The notes: generated from the letters alone by a model not told the origin. DNA of 64,000 nucleotides from Calonectria ilicicola (GCA_020809705.1 CP085831.1:1178001-1242000); one strand, 5' to 3'. Positions 13,001 through 25,058 are shown, numbered from the stretch's first letter. A program made the numbers and translations.

Positions 13001-13254
13001 TTTCCAGAATAGATAGTTATAGATATGTGTGCACCTAGAACAATGCACGTGTGTAGGAAGACTCATATTATTCCGATCCACTTAAACGCACCAGCTCAGC
13101 AGATTCGGTTTGCCTACTGTTTGGCAGTGCTGATGATGAGGCCAAAATATTGAATTGGTAATTATTGAACAAGCTAAAACCAGCCAAATGTCGTCGACGA
13201 TTTGTTTGCAATCTGAGTTCCATCAAGCTAGAAACTACCATCCTAAGCGATATG
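10004..13254. other. Gene-poor region
   Basis: More than 3 kb without a gene I can support. Open frames up to 119 codons exist on both strands but have no recognisable domains, no good splice partners and overlapping competitors. The only structured element is a palindrome near 12,900-13,035, listed separately. Confidence 0.5.
12899..13035. repeat. Imperfect palindrome, MITE-like
   Basis: Two arms of about 65 bp are imperfect reverse complements. The left arm runs from GCACGTACACATA through TATTCTGGAAAAAT to AAAATAAATAA; the right arm reads back through ATTTTTCCAGAATA to TATGTGTGCAC. The centre is AT-rich (around 12,965). It could be a small non-autonomous inverted-repeat element or a hairpin-forming RNA; no target duplication is clear. 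Confidence 0.5.
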
Positions 13255-14723
13255 TTAGGTCTCTCCGGCAGCACGCTGGGCGGCCTTTTCTTCCTTGTCG
13301 TCGGCAATCTTTGCCTTGGCGACCACGTGGAAGATTGCACCCAGATCCGAGTTCTCGGGGTCCTCTTCCTGCTCCCTGAGCTTCTCGATGCGAGCGTAAA
13401 GCTGAATCTTCTGGATAAGGCGTCTGAGGCGGCTTCTGGCACGGAATCTCCTGATGTCAGGCAACAAGTTGTTGTCGGTCGCATTCTTGCCAGTAAGCCA
13501 GGTATGAGCTAGGGCTTGCTGTAATACATAGTCAGCACTGCTCTTCTTGCATAGGGACAAATATATGATGTTACCTTGCTAGTGAGTCTCTGTTCGGGAT
13601 CCACTGTGAGCAAACGCCGGATGAAGTCTTTGGCGTCGTCGCTAATACCCTCCCAATATCGCTGGTGGAAAACAACCTCTTCTCGAGTGCATTCCCGAAT
13701 CAGGTCTTGGAGGTTGTCGCTTCGATAGGGAGAGTAACCGCAGAGGATGGTGTAAGTTATAACACCCATAGACCACATATCCACGGGCTTTCCGTGACCT
13801 TGTTGAAGCATAATCTCAGGGGCACAGTAGCCAAAGGAGCCCGCCATGCCTGTAAGGGAGTCGTTGCTTCCCTCAAGCGTTTTGGCAATGCCAAAGTCGG
13901 CGAGCACCAGATCAGAGTCGGGGTCTGTGTTTAGGTAAAGCAAATTCTCTGGCTTGAGATCTACGTGGGTTGTTAGTTGCGTCATTCCATGATTGATTAC
14001 TTTTTCGGGATAGTACCTCTGTGGACAATCTGGTTTTGGTGAAGGAAGTCAACGGCAAGCAATGCCTGTCGAATTGTTTCAGCAGCATCCTTCTCGGTGA
14101 ATCTGCCCTGGGAACAAATACGATCAAACAGTTCACCACCAGTGGCAAGCTGCATGACGATATAGAATTTGTCCTAGTGACGCAAATAAGCTTAATGCGA
14201 ATTTCAGGTTGGGGGTGTGGGCAGGGATCTGAAACCCCTTGAGCGTGGGGCTCAGCTTACACTCGATTCGAACCAGTCAACAAACTCGACAATGTGAGGG
14301 TGCTTGACCTTTTGGAGCATTGCAATCTCATCATACAGCATCTGCTCGTTACCCTTGAGACTTTTCTTGAGAATAATCTTGACAGCGACGGTGCCGGTGG
14401 GGCCTTCGGCTTCACGAACAACTCCAAATGTTCCGGCGCCGAGGGTTCGGCCGAACTTGTACTTGGACCTACATGTGAATAATTATGATTAGAGCCTTGA
14501 TATATGTGGATTTCTGAACGGTTCAGCAAGTATGGAGCTCATACTTTTTTGCATGATACTCATGTTGGCTGTGAAGCCATTTGCGCATTTCAGCGACTAG
14601 ACACGTGGAAGGTGTGATCAGTAAAACAACCAGATGAAAAATTGTGGGAGCGAAAATAGGTAGATTTCGCGATGCACTGCTGTAATGGGCAAAGCGGGGG
14701 CAAGAAAACAACTCACAGCTCAT
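13255..14723 (-). CDS. CMK1: Calcium/calmodulin-dependent protein kinase (CaMKI/II type)
   Basis: Six exons on the minus strand: 14717-14723, 14545-14596, 14261-14468, 14017-14173, 13575-13960 and 13255-13518. All have GT-AG introns and continuous frame, giving 357 residues. The start is ATG AGC T, a 7 nt first coding exon joined to a FAEMRKW-like leader. Kinase landmarks in order: glycine loop GAGTFG, VAVK lysine, HRDLKPEN catalytic loop (split by an intron after HR), ADFG, and the Ser/Thr-Gly activation segment before SFGYCAPE. The C-terminal basic, amphipathic stretch ([16 protein letters not shown]) fits an autoinhibitory and calmodulin-binding segment. The full-length kinase should phosphorylate Ser/Thr in response to Ca2+/calmodulin. 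It is divergent from the Sch9-type kinase across a 1.4 kb shared promoter. The CaMK family call is firm; the symbol follows yeast usage. Confidence 0.9.
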
Positions 14724-16143
14724 GGTTGTACTATGGCGGGGCACGCGGTGTTGGAGGTTGAAGGTTGGAGAAGGGAAGGGACTACAGTATGTTGATAGTA
14801 GAGTGAGACGTTTTTGGCCAGAACCAAGGCTTTGGCTCCCTCCCTCGTATGGTATGACAAGCCAATTCCGAACGCGGGGCTAACAAGGTTTCGAAACCCA
14901 AAGGGGAATGGCCCGCAGTACCCGGCGGCAAGATGAAGGAATCCCGTGCGGAGGGAGGAATATAGAGAGTGAAAATAGAGGGAGAAAAGCTGTTTGATAG
15001 ACGAGTAATGTATGGATATCACAGATCGATCCAACAGACCACCCACGGCCTTGGTTGGATACGTGTATACGACAAGACTGGTGCACCGGCCAGCTTCAGT
15101 TATCGATCAACCGGGTTCGCGGCTATCGCAGAATGTCCGCGTAATCTCGGGCTGCCATGCGAAATGATGATTAGACCAATGAAGACGGAGATTCCGATGA
15201 GTCAGCAAAGACATGGTCAGCGTGGCCAAAAGGGGCATAGGCTAGTTGGATCTGATCCATTGATGGCTTGACTGGGGATTTCTAGCTGCATAAATTGATT
15301 ATGAGCAAACGGGATGGCCGTCACATAGACATTAATTAACCCGCCATATGTATGTATTGCCTGCCGTGCGTGCGGGCTGCTTGGGAATCGTAATTGCGGT
15401 GTTGATGCGCACCCACCAACGCACCTCTCTTCTCTCTTCTCCCCTGACAACAACACCAACACACAGCCGAAACCAGCCAATAAAACGTCAGTCATGGAGC
15501 AGTGCAAAGGCCACCCATCAATTTGGCAACGTGGGCCTCTTCTCGGCTTTCACCAAGCCTGATTCGCCAATTCCGACCCATAATAGGAGAGCCCTCATGT
15601 AGCTAAAACAAACTTGGCACCGCAACTCTTATCTCCCATCAAAAAAAAAATACGGCATTGGGCACGCCTCAGGTTCCAACGTGGAAAACTCTAAAATTTG
15701 CCTTGCCCGCCCTCGGCCCTGGAAGCCGATTAGAAAAAAACACCAGCCTTGAGTTGCATGCGTTGGCGGGAAGTGCAGTATCGTGGCTGAAGCGAAGCGT
15801 ATTGTTGCAGTGCCAATTGCAGCTCAATCCCCTGAACAGCACAGCACAGCACAGCACAGCACACTCACTGCACTGCCCTGTACTACGCTGCACTGCACTG
15901 CACCGCCAGGGCACCTCTCGCCTTCATCGTCACCCCCCCTTGTCCGCCTTCACTTTTGTCCTAAAGAAGTTTAGTCATCATAACTCATTGCTTCTTTCTC
16001 TCGCCGCCGCGAATATCTCATCCCTCTCTCTTTCTTCACTCTCGACAGAAACCACCTTCGGTGCAGTCATCCGAGCTTCACCGCCACATTAACCCCCCCT
16101 CTCTCTCCCCCCTTTCGGGCTCTGACCACCAACCGCGGCAACC
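14724..16143. promoter_or_regulatory. Divergent promoter region between CaMK and Sch9-type kinase genes
   Basis: This 1.4 kb stretch lies between two divergent start codons and must hold both promoters. The Sch9 side has long pyrimidine tracts (CTCTCTTT and CCCCCCCTCTCTCTC types, about 15,950-16,115), common in highly expressed fungal promoters, and a CAGCA microsatellite. No coding signal is evident. Confidence 0.55.
15837..15866. repeat. CAGCA pentanucleotide microsatellite
   Basis: About five and a half tandem copies of CAGCA, followed by an impure CACTG-rich stretch to about 15,905. It lies in the promoter or 5' UTR of the Sch9-type kinase gene, so its length could vary between isolates. 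Confidence 0.8.
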
Positions 16144-17988
16144 ATGTCAGGGTTCGTATGTGTATTTGTTCACTTGCGTAAAAACTTTCACCGTAGCTTA
16201 CAAAGCTAACTGAAACCTCCCAGACAAGATGAGACTGAGGTCAGCGGCACTCAGGTGCCTGCAAGCACCAAGGGAAAGTTGACCATCAAGATCAAAGAAG
16301 GCCGGGGACTTCGCAAGTGCCGACGGCCATATCTTGTCGCCATCTTTCAGCGCAATGAGCTCATCTCCAAGGGACTGAAGCGTGTCGACAGGGAGAGCAA
16401 AAATGGCTTTGGAACATCTGGTGTGCCCATCGGTGGAGTGTCAATCCAACCACAAAAGAGAAGCACCGCCCATCCCATGGCTATCCCGATGATGAGCCGT
16501 CAAAACAGCAGCAACGCTCATGATTTTGGCTCGCTCCAAAGCTGGACCGACGATATGCCCTTTACCAACCCGAAATGGGACGCTGAAGGACAGTTGTAAG
16601 TCACACATTCAGTCTGAAGAATGGAGTATGGCTCTCTAACTTGAAATAGTGACGTTGTAGACTCGGACATGCTGGTCGAAATTTCCGTCTACGACCACAC
16701 TTCCTCGGGAGAGGAGTTTCTCGGTCAGGTCAAATTTGAGGCCAGCAAGGACCCTGGCGCCGCAGTTAGAGGATGGTTTGAACTCGAGGACCATCCCAAC
16801 GCTGCCGCAAAGCACCCAGCAACTGGTGACATCTATGTTGAGGCCAAATATCAAAGATCGGAGAGCAACCGCCACCTAGGCCCTTCTGACTTCCAAATTC
16901 TTAAGCTTATTGGAAAGGGCACTTTCGGCGAGGTGTACCAAGTGCGAAAGAAGGACACAAAGCGCATCTACGCCATGAAGGTCCTCCAGAAGAAGCTGAT
17001 TGTGCAGAAGAAGGAGGTCGCACATACCGTGGGAGAGCGAAATATCCTTGCACGAGCCACCGATTCACCATTCATTATCAGCCTAAAATTCTCATTCCAA
17101 ACACCTTCAGACTTGTATCTTGTCATTGACTACATGTCCGGAGGAGAGCTTTTCTGGCATCTGAAGCAGGAGGGACGGTTTGACGAGAAGCGCGCCAAAT
17201 TTTACATTGCCGAGCTGATTCTGGCCATTCAACACCTTCACGCCAACGACATTGTGTACCGAGACCTGAAGCCCGAAAACATCCTCCTCGATGTAAATGG
17301 ACACGTTGCACTGTGTGATTTCGGCCTCTCCAAGGCCAACCTGACCAAGAACGACAAGACGACCACATTCTGCGGAACAACCGAGTACCTGGCACCCGAA
17401 GTTATCCTGGATGAGTCTGGCTACAGCAAGATGGTGGACTTTTGGTCGCTTGGTGTCTTGGTCTTTGAAATGTGCTGTGGTTGGAGCCCCTTCTACGCCG
17501 AGGACATTCAGCAGATGTACAAGAATATTGCCTTTGGCAAGGTGCGATTCCCTCGCGACACCCTATCCCAAGAAGGCCGAAACTTTATCAAGGGGCTCTT
17601 GAACCGAAACCCCAGGCATCGATTGGGCGCCACTGATGGTGCCGAAGACTTGAAGCGACACGCCTTCTTCCGAGACATTGACTGGAACCTTCTCTCCAAG
17701 AAGCTTGTCACGCCGCCCTTCAAGCCCGAGTTGAGATCTGAGACCGATGTGTCATACTTTGATCCAGAATTCACAACCGCAATGGATGAAAACGAAACCC
17801 TCAACGCACGAGCCGCAGCACTGGCTCAGGGATTCACCACATCGACACCTCTTTCACCTTCTATTCAGGCCAAGTTCCAAGGCTTCACTTTTGTGGACGA
17901 CAGTATACTGGAAGACCACTTCCGAGACAGATTGCATATGGACGACACGGTAGATACCCGTAGACATTATGATAGTGATGATGACTAG
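16144..17988 (+). CDS. SCH9: Sch9-type AGC protein kinase with C2 domain
   Basis: Three exons (16144-16151, 16224-16595, 16650-17988) give 572 residues. The first coding exon is only 8 nt (ATG TCA GG); the donor GTTCGT is chosen because the better-looking GTATGT four bases later puts a stop at the start of exon 2. Residues about 20-200 form a C2 membrane-binding domain (KLTIKIKEGRGL ... VEISVYDHTSSGEEFLGQV). The AGC kinase domain follows: GKGTFGEV, YAMKVL, YRDLKPEN, CDFGLSK, activation loop TFCGTTEYLAPE. The C-terminal extension carries a turn-like STPLSP and hydrophobic motif FQGFTFVDDS. Family knowledge: Sch9 and its homologues act downstream of TORC1 and nutrient signals on growth, stress resistance and lifespan. 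All catalytic motifs are intact. Confidence 0.93.
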
Positions 17989-18391
17989 ATCATGTTTGCA
18001 TTATATGGGGGGGAGGATGGAACTTAATGGAAGTTTTCCTTAACAAAGTATATCATATGTCTCAAAGGGGTCAAACTGCTGTTATGTTTGTTGGATATTA
18101 TTGGATAATTTAATTCAGTGCTTATGTGAAACGAGTTTAAGCTACGTTGAGAGAAAGAGTGGCATGCACTGTTGGATCTCAGATCCCATGGCAAAGCATA
18201 GCCTAGGACAGGGGTGGACGGCAAGTACAAGGAGCTGTCAACAATTTAGTGTAACATGCAAAAATTCATGTGTCAAAGCAATTGCTTAATGAGTTCCTTC
18301 ACTATCCTGCCAACACACAATATGGGACCCAGACGTAGACAGCCAGACACACACAGCACGCATCGGAACGAACAGCAAAAAGAGATGTCAT
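17989..18391. other. Intergenic, 3' of the Sch9-type kinase gene
   Basis: About 400 bp between the kinase stop codon and the first tRNA gene. It holds the kinase 3' UTR and, at its right end, the pol III T-run of the minus-strand tRNA. I see no gene. Confidence 0.5.
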
Positions 18392-18473
18392 TGCGTGATC
18401 TGGGAATCGAACCCAGGGCTCCCCGACGCTGCTCGGATGGCAACGGAGAATTTTACCACTAAACCAATCACGC
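18392..18473 (-). tRNA. tRNA-Gly(GCC) with 11 nt intron
   Basis: On the minus strand an 82 nt gene runs from GCGTGATT to ATCACGC plus discriminator A. The acceptor stem pairs perfectly, the T loop is GGTTCGATTCC, and the anticodon arm is CTCCG-TTGCCA-intron-T-CGGGG, with anticodon GCC. The intron (TCCGAGCAGCG) sits after position 37, the normal place for nuclear tRNA introns. A pol III T-run follows. Confidence 0.9.
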
Positions 18474-18565
18474 TACTGAATTGAAAAGCCGGTTTGGAAA
18501 TTGAGACCAAGTTCCTGGAGTCTTTTGGTGTTGCAGTAGGAAAGAGTTGCAAAAAGAAAGACCAG

Positions 18566-18647
18566 TGCGTGATCTGGGAATCGAACCCAGGGCTCCCCGA
18601 CGTTACACGAATGGCAACGGAGAATTTTACCACTAAACCAATCACGC
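18566..18647 (-). tRNA. tRNA-Gly(GCC) with 11 nt intron
   Basis: Same mature sequence as the neighbour 90 bp away on the same strand, but with a different intron (TTCGTGTAACG) at the same place. It is followed on the minus strand by a TTTTT terminator. Confidence 0.9.
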
Positions 18648-19409
18648 TTGCTGATTGGTTGGGCGCCTGGAAATCCCGGGTTAATCGCCTGCGGCTTGCG
18701 GTGAGGTACAGAGCACCGGCGTCGTGTTACCCTACAACATCAACGAATTCGCATGCCGAGGCGCTTAACGTTGAAGTCCAATGACGGTTTATCCCAATTG
18801 TATTTCCCCTGCATGGTTATGCTCTGACTTCAGACCCGGGGGAACAAATACCATGACGTCTACTTGCTCGCGTGACATGAGTTGCAGAAGCTGAATCCCA
18901 AAGTTAGACTTGGAGATTTCCAGCCTCATCACAGCAGTGCACACTCACCTTAAGCGAAATTGTTGAGGTGTGACGGGGCTTGACACGTCAAAAGTGAAGA
19001 TGCGTGGAGATTGAGGCCACTGGTCATTCAAGCCAACTGTCGTGTACTGATTTGTCTATGTTGAGATGACTGTTTTGTACTTGGTCATGCTGCGTGTGAC
19101 TCGTGACCCAGCTGACCTTGACTTTGACAGAGCCAAGGAATCCGTCACCATGGTCAGAGCTTCGTCATGAGTCATGTGGCTGACTCGCGTGGCAAGTTGT
19201 CCGCATCGCAGAGCAACCCAGTTTCAAGACCAACTAATCTGTAATTTTTCTTTGTCCTTCTTTTTATCCAATTTCAACCCAAATGCAACACATTCAACCT
19301 CACTGCAGATGGCATTGGCCCATCCCAGCCTCTCAGCCTTCGTCTCGCTTGCCGCCGCCGAGCCATACTTTTGTGGCCTAGGCTCACCGCAACGTCCAAT
19401 AACAGCATA
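18648..19409. other. Spacer between oppositely oriented tRNA pairs
   Basis: About 760 bp separate the two minus-strand from the two plus-strand tRNA-Gly genes. It contains several repeats of a GTGACT/TGACTT-like word around 18,930-19,190 but no gene I can support. Confidence 0.4.
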
Positions 19410-19491
19410 GCGTGATTGGTTTAGTGGTAAAATTCTCCGTTGCCATCCGAGCAACGTCGGGGAGCCCTGGGTTCGATTCCCAGATCACGCA
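19410..19491 (+). tRNA. tRNA-Gly(GCC) with 11 nt intron
   Basis: Plus-strand copy of the same tRNA: GCGTGATTGGTTTAGTGG start, CTCCG/CGGGG anticodon stem, anticodon GCC, intron TCCGAGCAACG, discriminator A. The T-run TCTCTTTTT follows within 20 nt. Confidence 0.92.
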
Positions 19492-19587
19492 GAGAACCTC
19501 TCTTTTTGGTCTCTTGTTCATTTACTCTTCCTGTCATAGTATCGCGCTGAGTCTTCAGCTACAATATCAAGGCCGTTGAACATCCAA

Positions 19588-19669
19588 GCGTGATTGGTTT
19601 AGTGGTAAAATTCTCCGTTGCCATTCGTGCAGCGTCGGGGAGCCCTGGGTTCGATTCCCAGATCACGCA
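19588..19669 (+). tRNA. tRNA-Gly(GCC) with 11 nt intron
   Basis: Fourth copy. The mature sequence is the same and the intron is TTCGTGCAGCG. A short TTTT terminator follows at about 19,674. The intron pattern along the cluster is a, b on minus, then a, b on plus, so the two pairs are not simple mirror images. Confidence 0.92.
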
Positions 19670-20273
19670 TTACCTTTTGCCTCCGGATGAGGTATTCTTT
19701 TTGCTGCTGTAATTTCTTGATGATGCAAATTGAGATTGTTTCTTTCCCTACTAACCAGTGTCTACCTTGTATGTTATACTTACATGAATACTATGGACAT
19801 ACAATACAACTCAGGTAGTCTTATTTACGATAAGACTACAATTAGACATTTCCTGTCAACAAGCCACTTGATAATTCGGCACTGCATGATTCAACATTCA
19901 TGATATAAAATTCAAAGCTGGAAAAAACAAAAATTTCAAATTATTCACACATGATCCCCTTAACTTTATGCTTCAATTCTTTTTCGATTGTTTCTATATG
20001 TGATCGACTTTGGCATGTTCACTATTACTTACCCTGGAGAGGGCTCAGAATATGGCGGCCGGACCAATAATGTGTCAGTATGACTTTGAATTGCTCCACC
20101 CTTCCCCAGCGTGTCCAATTAGCAGCTGTCTTCTCAGCTGGACACTAGGCTGAACTCAAGGCGGAATGGCAAGTTTATCAGCTGTTCAGCTGTGTGATTA
20201 GCGTGTTTGCGATACGCCAGGGATGCTATGGCACTTCCTCACCAAGCGATATTCATCGCATCAGCCCGCCAGC
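19670..20273. other. Intergenic, upstream of the NACHT-WD40 gene
   Basis: About 600 bp between the last tRNA and the NLR start codon; presumed promoter. I see no gene and no clear repeat. Confidence 0.5.
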
Positions 20274-23200
20274 ATGGACGGTCTTGGCGTTGCTGCCAAC
20301 GTCATTGCAGTCGTTGGTATTTCGGTTCAGGTGATATCTGCATGCTCGCGATACGCAAACCAAGTAAAAAATGCCAAGTCCGAGATCCAAGCGCTGCACG
20401 ACGAGGTTGCAAACCTGCAGCAGCTTGCGAGAAATGCACAGCAACTGCTCTCTGGCCCACGAGGCCGAGTGCTGAGCGCCTCGCAAGATATGGCTGACAC
20501 CCTCGTAGAAAGCTTCCATTTGCTTTCCAGTGTTGAGGAGACCCTCCAGCCAAAGTCAAGCCAAAATGCCATGAACCGTTTTGGTGTTCGAGCATTAAAA
20601 TGGCCCTTCAAGAGCGGCGAGGTTCAGCAGATGGTCCAAACAATTCAGCGCTTCTCGGATGCAATGGATTTTGCCATGCAAGTGGACCAAAAGTAAGACT
20701 TTCTTTTTTAATCTTTGGCGCATTTAAGCTTATAGAATCTTAGTGACATACTACTGGATGTCGATAGCAGGATTGACATAGTGGACAATACTCTGCAACA
20801 GGTTGACTATCGCCAGGTTTTGGACAGACTACCCACAGCTGCCGGAGCATCATACAACTCTCACGCAGAAGAACAAAACGCAACATGCCTGGCGAACACT
20901 CGTGTTGAGTTACTTGAACATATTGATCATTGGCTGAATACACGTCACTCTCAGTCTGTCTTTTGGTTGAATGGAATGGCTGGCACCGGCAAATCGACAA
21001 TAGCTCGCACCATCGCGGCTGTGTCCTCTCAGAGTGGTCATCTTGGGGCCAGTTTCTTCTTCAAGAGAGGAGAGGCGGATCGAGGAACCATGTCCCGATT
21101 CTACACGACGGTTGCCTCTCAGCTTCTCAATGCTAGACCGGATCTAGCTCCGCATATCAAGGCTGCCATCGATAGGGATCCTACAATCTCAGATAAAGCA
21201 GCTCAAGAGCAGTTTGACAACCTTATCATGCAGCCGTTGCTACTATCCCAGCCTTTTTTGGTGCCGCAATATCAAAATGAAATTATCGTGATCGTGGTCG
21301 ACGCTTTGGATGAATGCTATGGAGATCACGATATTGAAAAATTGGTTTATTTGTTCTCTCGTTTCCACACCATCGAACACTTGCAAATTAGAGCCATCAT
21401 AACAAGCCGCCCCGAGCTACCCATTAGGCTCGAGTTCAACGCGATACAAGGTCAATATCATGGTGTCATTCTTCATCAAATACAAGAGAGCATTATATAT
21501 CACGATATCGAGGTCTTCTTCAACCACCGCCTGGCAGAGATTAGGCGGACGTATAACGCATTAGTTACCGAGGATCGGAAGTTACCCCGAAATTGGCCAG
21601 GACCGGATGATACCCAGATGCTCGTTAGAATGGCGGTTCCTCTATTCATCTTTTCTGCTACTGTTTGTCGCTTCCTCGCTGACAGAAAAGGAGGCAGTCC
21701 CGACCAACAGTTGCGAAAAGTATTGGCTTACCAGACCCGAAGTCAGGAGTCTAAAATGGAAGCTACATATTTGCCCCCACTAGAACAGCAATTATTAGGA
21801 CTTTCATTACGCGAATAGGACCTGGCGATGAAGGATTTTCAGAGAATTGTCGGGACAATCGTTATTCTTGAAACACCTTTGGATGTTGTGGCCTTATCTT
21901 GGCTCTTGCAAACCCCCAAAGATACCATACATGTGAGATTGGACGCACTGCATTCAGTTTTGAGTGTTTCGGAATCACCAAATTCCCCTATTAGATTCCT
22001 TCATTTATCCTTCCGAGACTTCTTATTGGACCCCGAAAAACGAGGGGTCAATAGGTTCTGGATAGATGAGAAGCGAGCCCATGGGCGTATTGCTGCCGGA
22101 TGCCTTCGCATCATGAAACGTCTGCTAAAGGAAGACATTTGCGGCCTCGTACTTCCAGGAACCGAGCGTGCATCCATCCAACGGACACATATTACATCTT
22201 GCATTCCACCAGAACTAGAATATTCTTGTCGTTATTGGGTTCATCATCTGCGGAATGCGGAGTCAGCCTTTTGCAACGATCAAGAAATTTTTGAATTCCT
22301 ATCCGAGCATTTTCTTCATTGGTTAGAGGTTCTTAGCATTATTGGACGGTCCTCGAGGAGTGTTCGTCTCTTGAAACAGTTACAAACGCTCCTACATGTA
22401 GGCTACATATTTACTAATAACCCTGGATTAATCATGCTGACAAAAATATAGAATAGCGAGTGCCAGGAACTTATTGAGCTTTTGCAAGAATGTTCTAATT
22501 TTGTTCAGACCGATTTGGCCATAATGGGTTTGGCACCACTTCAACTGTACTCCTCACTTCTGGCCTTTACCCCAAAGAATAGTGTCTTGAGATCGCTATT
22601 CGTGAGTAAAATGCCCAAGTGGATTTTGAATGCTCCCGAAGTAGAATCATATTGGGACCAGTTTGGACGGGTCCTGGAAGGCCTAGAGGACGTGGCACGA
22701 GTTTTGTCATTTTCACCAGAGTCTTCATTCATTGCCTCTGCCTCTACCGACATCGTCCATATCTGGCGAGTAGACACAGGCGAATGCATTCAAGTCAATA
22801 GGTTCCGGAAGGCCGGAATGCTGAATGTCAGATTTTCCCCAAACTCATCACTAATAGGCTCTATCTCCGACAACGGGTATTTAGAGCTATGGAAAATGAA
22901 TGTCAAAGGCATTTTTGGGAAATTTGAAGTGTTTCATAAATTTGACCGAGCGGATTTCCAATTTTCATCAGACTCACAGCTTATTGCTTTTATATCGGCT
23001 CAAGGAACTCTGCGGGTGGTACGACTGGATACCCTTGACTGCATCATCGACGTAGCAACCCATGAATTCAATTTTACCAGAGGTACTAGCATATATGACA
23101 TGGATTTGAAGCGCCAAACATTCGCTTCAATTTATTTCTCGCACGACTCAAAGACGATTGCCGCAGTGGCAGAATGGGCTGGTTATTACGCGGTTTGGAA

Positions 23201-24842
23201 TATCAATACTGGCGAGTGTCTAAAACGACAATTCGAGCCAGGTGCATCACCTCAAGCCTTTGAGCCGATGGGTACTTCATTTGCCTTCATTGATGGATCC
23301 TCATTTATGGTGGCGGGAGTACCTATGGGCCGCGCCGACACTATTCAGATCCGGTGGGTAGATACCAACGAGGTGATTCAGACCTTGGTGGCACAGGACG
23401 GACCTGTCAGCGAGACACACTTTTCGCCAGATAATGCAACTCTCGGATCTATTTGCGCAAATAGGGTTGTAAGGATTTGGAAGATCGACACAGGAGAATG
23501 CATCATCGTTTTCAAGGGCCACTCTCTGCGTCTTTCCGCCATGTCATTCTCTCCAGATATGAGTTTGATTGCTTTGGCTTCAAGCGATAAAACAATATGT
23601 ATTTGGAAAACGAAAGGCAAGGGCGTTTCTCAGTTGGAGGAAAGGTATGATATTGCTGCCTCAGTTATGGTGTCACCTGATCATAACTATATCGTTTCGT
23701 GCTCTGAGAATAGATCAGAGCTATGGAATATGAATGAGGCCACACCTACTCGCCTTCCTCAGCTTCACGGACAAACGGCAAAGCCGCTTTCATTTTCCGC
23801 AAACTCGAAAACACTTTTGGCGTACCATTCCCCTTTTGTGTATCAATATTTAGTAGACAAAGGGCATACTGAACACCTTGCTGCGAACATCTCGCGGCAA
23901 GTGTCACCAGACGGGAGCTTTCTTGCGACAATTGACGAGCACCGCTGCTATATCACGGTTTCAATCGCGGAAACATTTCAATTTATTTACAATATAGAAG
24001 GACAACACCATAATTTTCGAACCATATTATTCTCTCCCGACTCTTCTCTCATGGTAGTCGTCAGCAAGACGTCCAAGATGGCCGATACTCCATGTATATT
24101 GATTTGGAATTTGAACACTCGTCGGTGGATCTGTGAGATCCAGGCCCCTAGCCATTACGTGAAAGTCCTTGCTATCTCTCATGACGCTAAACTGATAGCT
24201 ATACACTCACGCGAGGTTCGCACAACAGCAGACTCCGAATCTCGGGTCAGATTAGGGAACACCTTGCAAGTATTCTGGATTGAAACGGGAGAAAAGCTTC
24301 ACGAATTCGACTGCGATATCTTTTCTGAAATCCTGTATGACCCTTATACTGGAAATAGCATTGACAACAAGGTTGTCTTTTCTCGCGATTTCAATTACAT
24401 GGCCTATGTCAGTCGCACGGAGGTAGACATCTGGGCCCTCAAGACCAGTGCGGTCAGATTACGACTAGATCTCGGATTTGTACCATCTCGCATTGAATTT
24501 GGCACCAATAGGGAAAGCCTCCTCACAAATTTCGGCACCATCTCTCTTCGAGGAATATACCCCAAGACGGATGACTTTGTTCGCCGAATACCTGATCACG
24601 GATCAGGTTATGGGATTAGTCGAGACGGAACCTGGATCATGTGGAATAACATCAAGTTCTTCTGGCTGCCACCAAGATTTCGACCAAACATTTACGACTG
24701 TGTGGAGGTGTTTGGGTCGACAATTGTAGTTGGATCTAGGACTGGAGGCCTGCTATTTTTTAAATTTGATGTTGAGGAATTGCTATCTACTTTAGGAGAT
24801 CGGGGACGCATTTATGAACACGGACACGCTGGGGGAAAGTAA
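20274..24842 (+). pseudogene. NACHT-WD40 NLR (STAND) gene with one in-frame stop
   Basis: Exons 20274-20692, 20771-22397 and 22452-24842 (introns with GTAAGA and GTAGGC donors, frame kept) encode 1,478 codons. The chosen ATG opens MDGLGVAANVIAVVG, the usual start of the fungal STAND N-terminal helical domain; an ATG 51 bp upstream is less likely. Order: N-terminal helical domain (about 1-140), NACHT ATPase with Walker A GMAGTGKST and Walker B VVDALDE, winged-helix-like linker (IVGTIV, FLHLSFRDFLLD), then about 750 residues of divergent WD40 repeats (FSPD, IW/VDTGEC). The TAG at 21816-21818 interrupts the frame just after the NACHT module, with conserved sequence on both sides and no plausible intron. 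A CAG-to-TAG change would be a RIP-type mutation. Expected role: intracellular non-self recognition or heterokaryon incompatibility. As read, only a truncated N-terminal protein (about 520 residues) could be made. Confidence 0.8.
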
Positions 24843-25058
24843 CATGATGCTATTTGAAGGCAAATGGGATTGTATGTAACAAAAGTGCCTTTTTGGTATA
24901 TTATGGATTATAGATCTGTTGAAATGGATATACCAATAGAAAAAGAATAAAATATGGTGCTCAAAATTGAACTGTGAAACCTTTGCCATCGGCATGGATC
25001 GAGTATTGCCCTTTGAATGCTACTGTATCTTGGCCATAAAAACTAAAAGTTCTGTCAT

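Noticed and set aside
22449..22451. Second in-frame TAG in the NACHT-WD40 gene
   Set aside because: It lies at the 3' end of a well-formed 54 nt intron (22398-22451, GCTGAC branch, ATATAG acceptor) that preserves frame.
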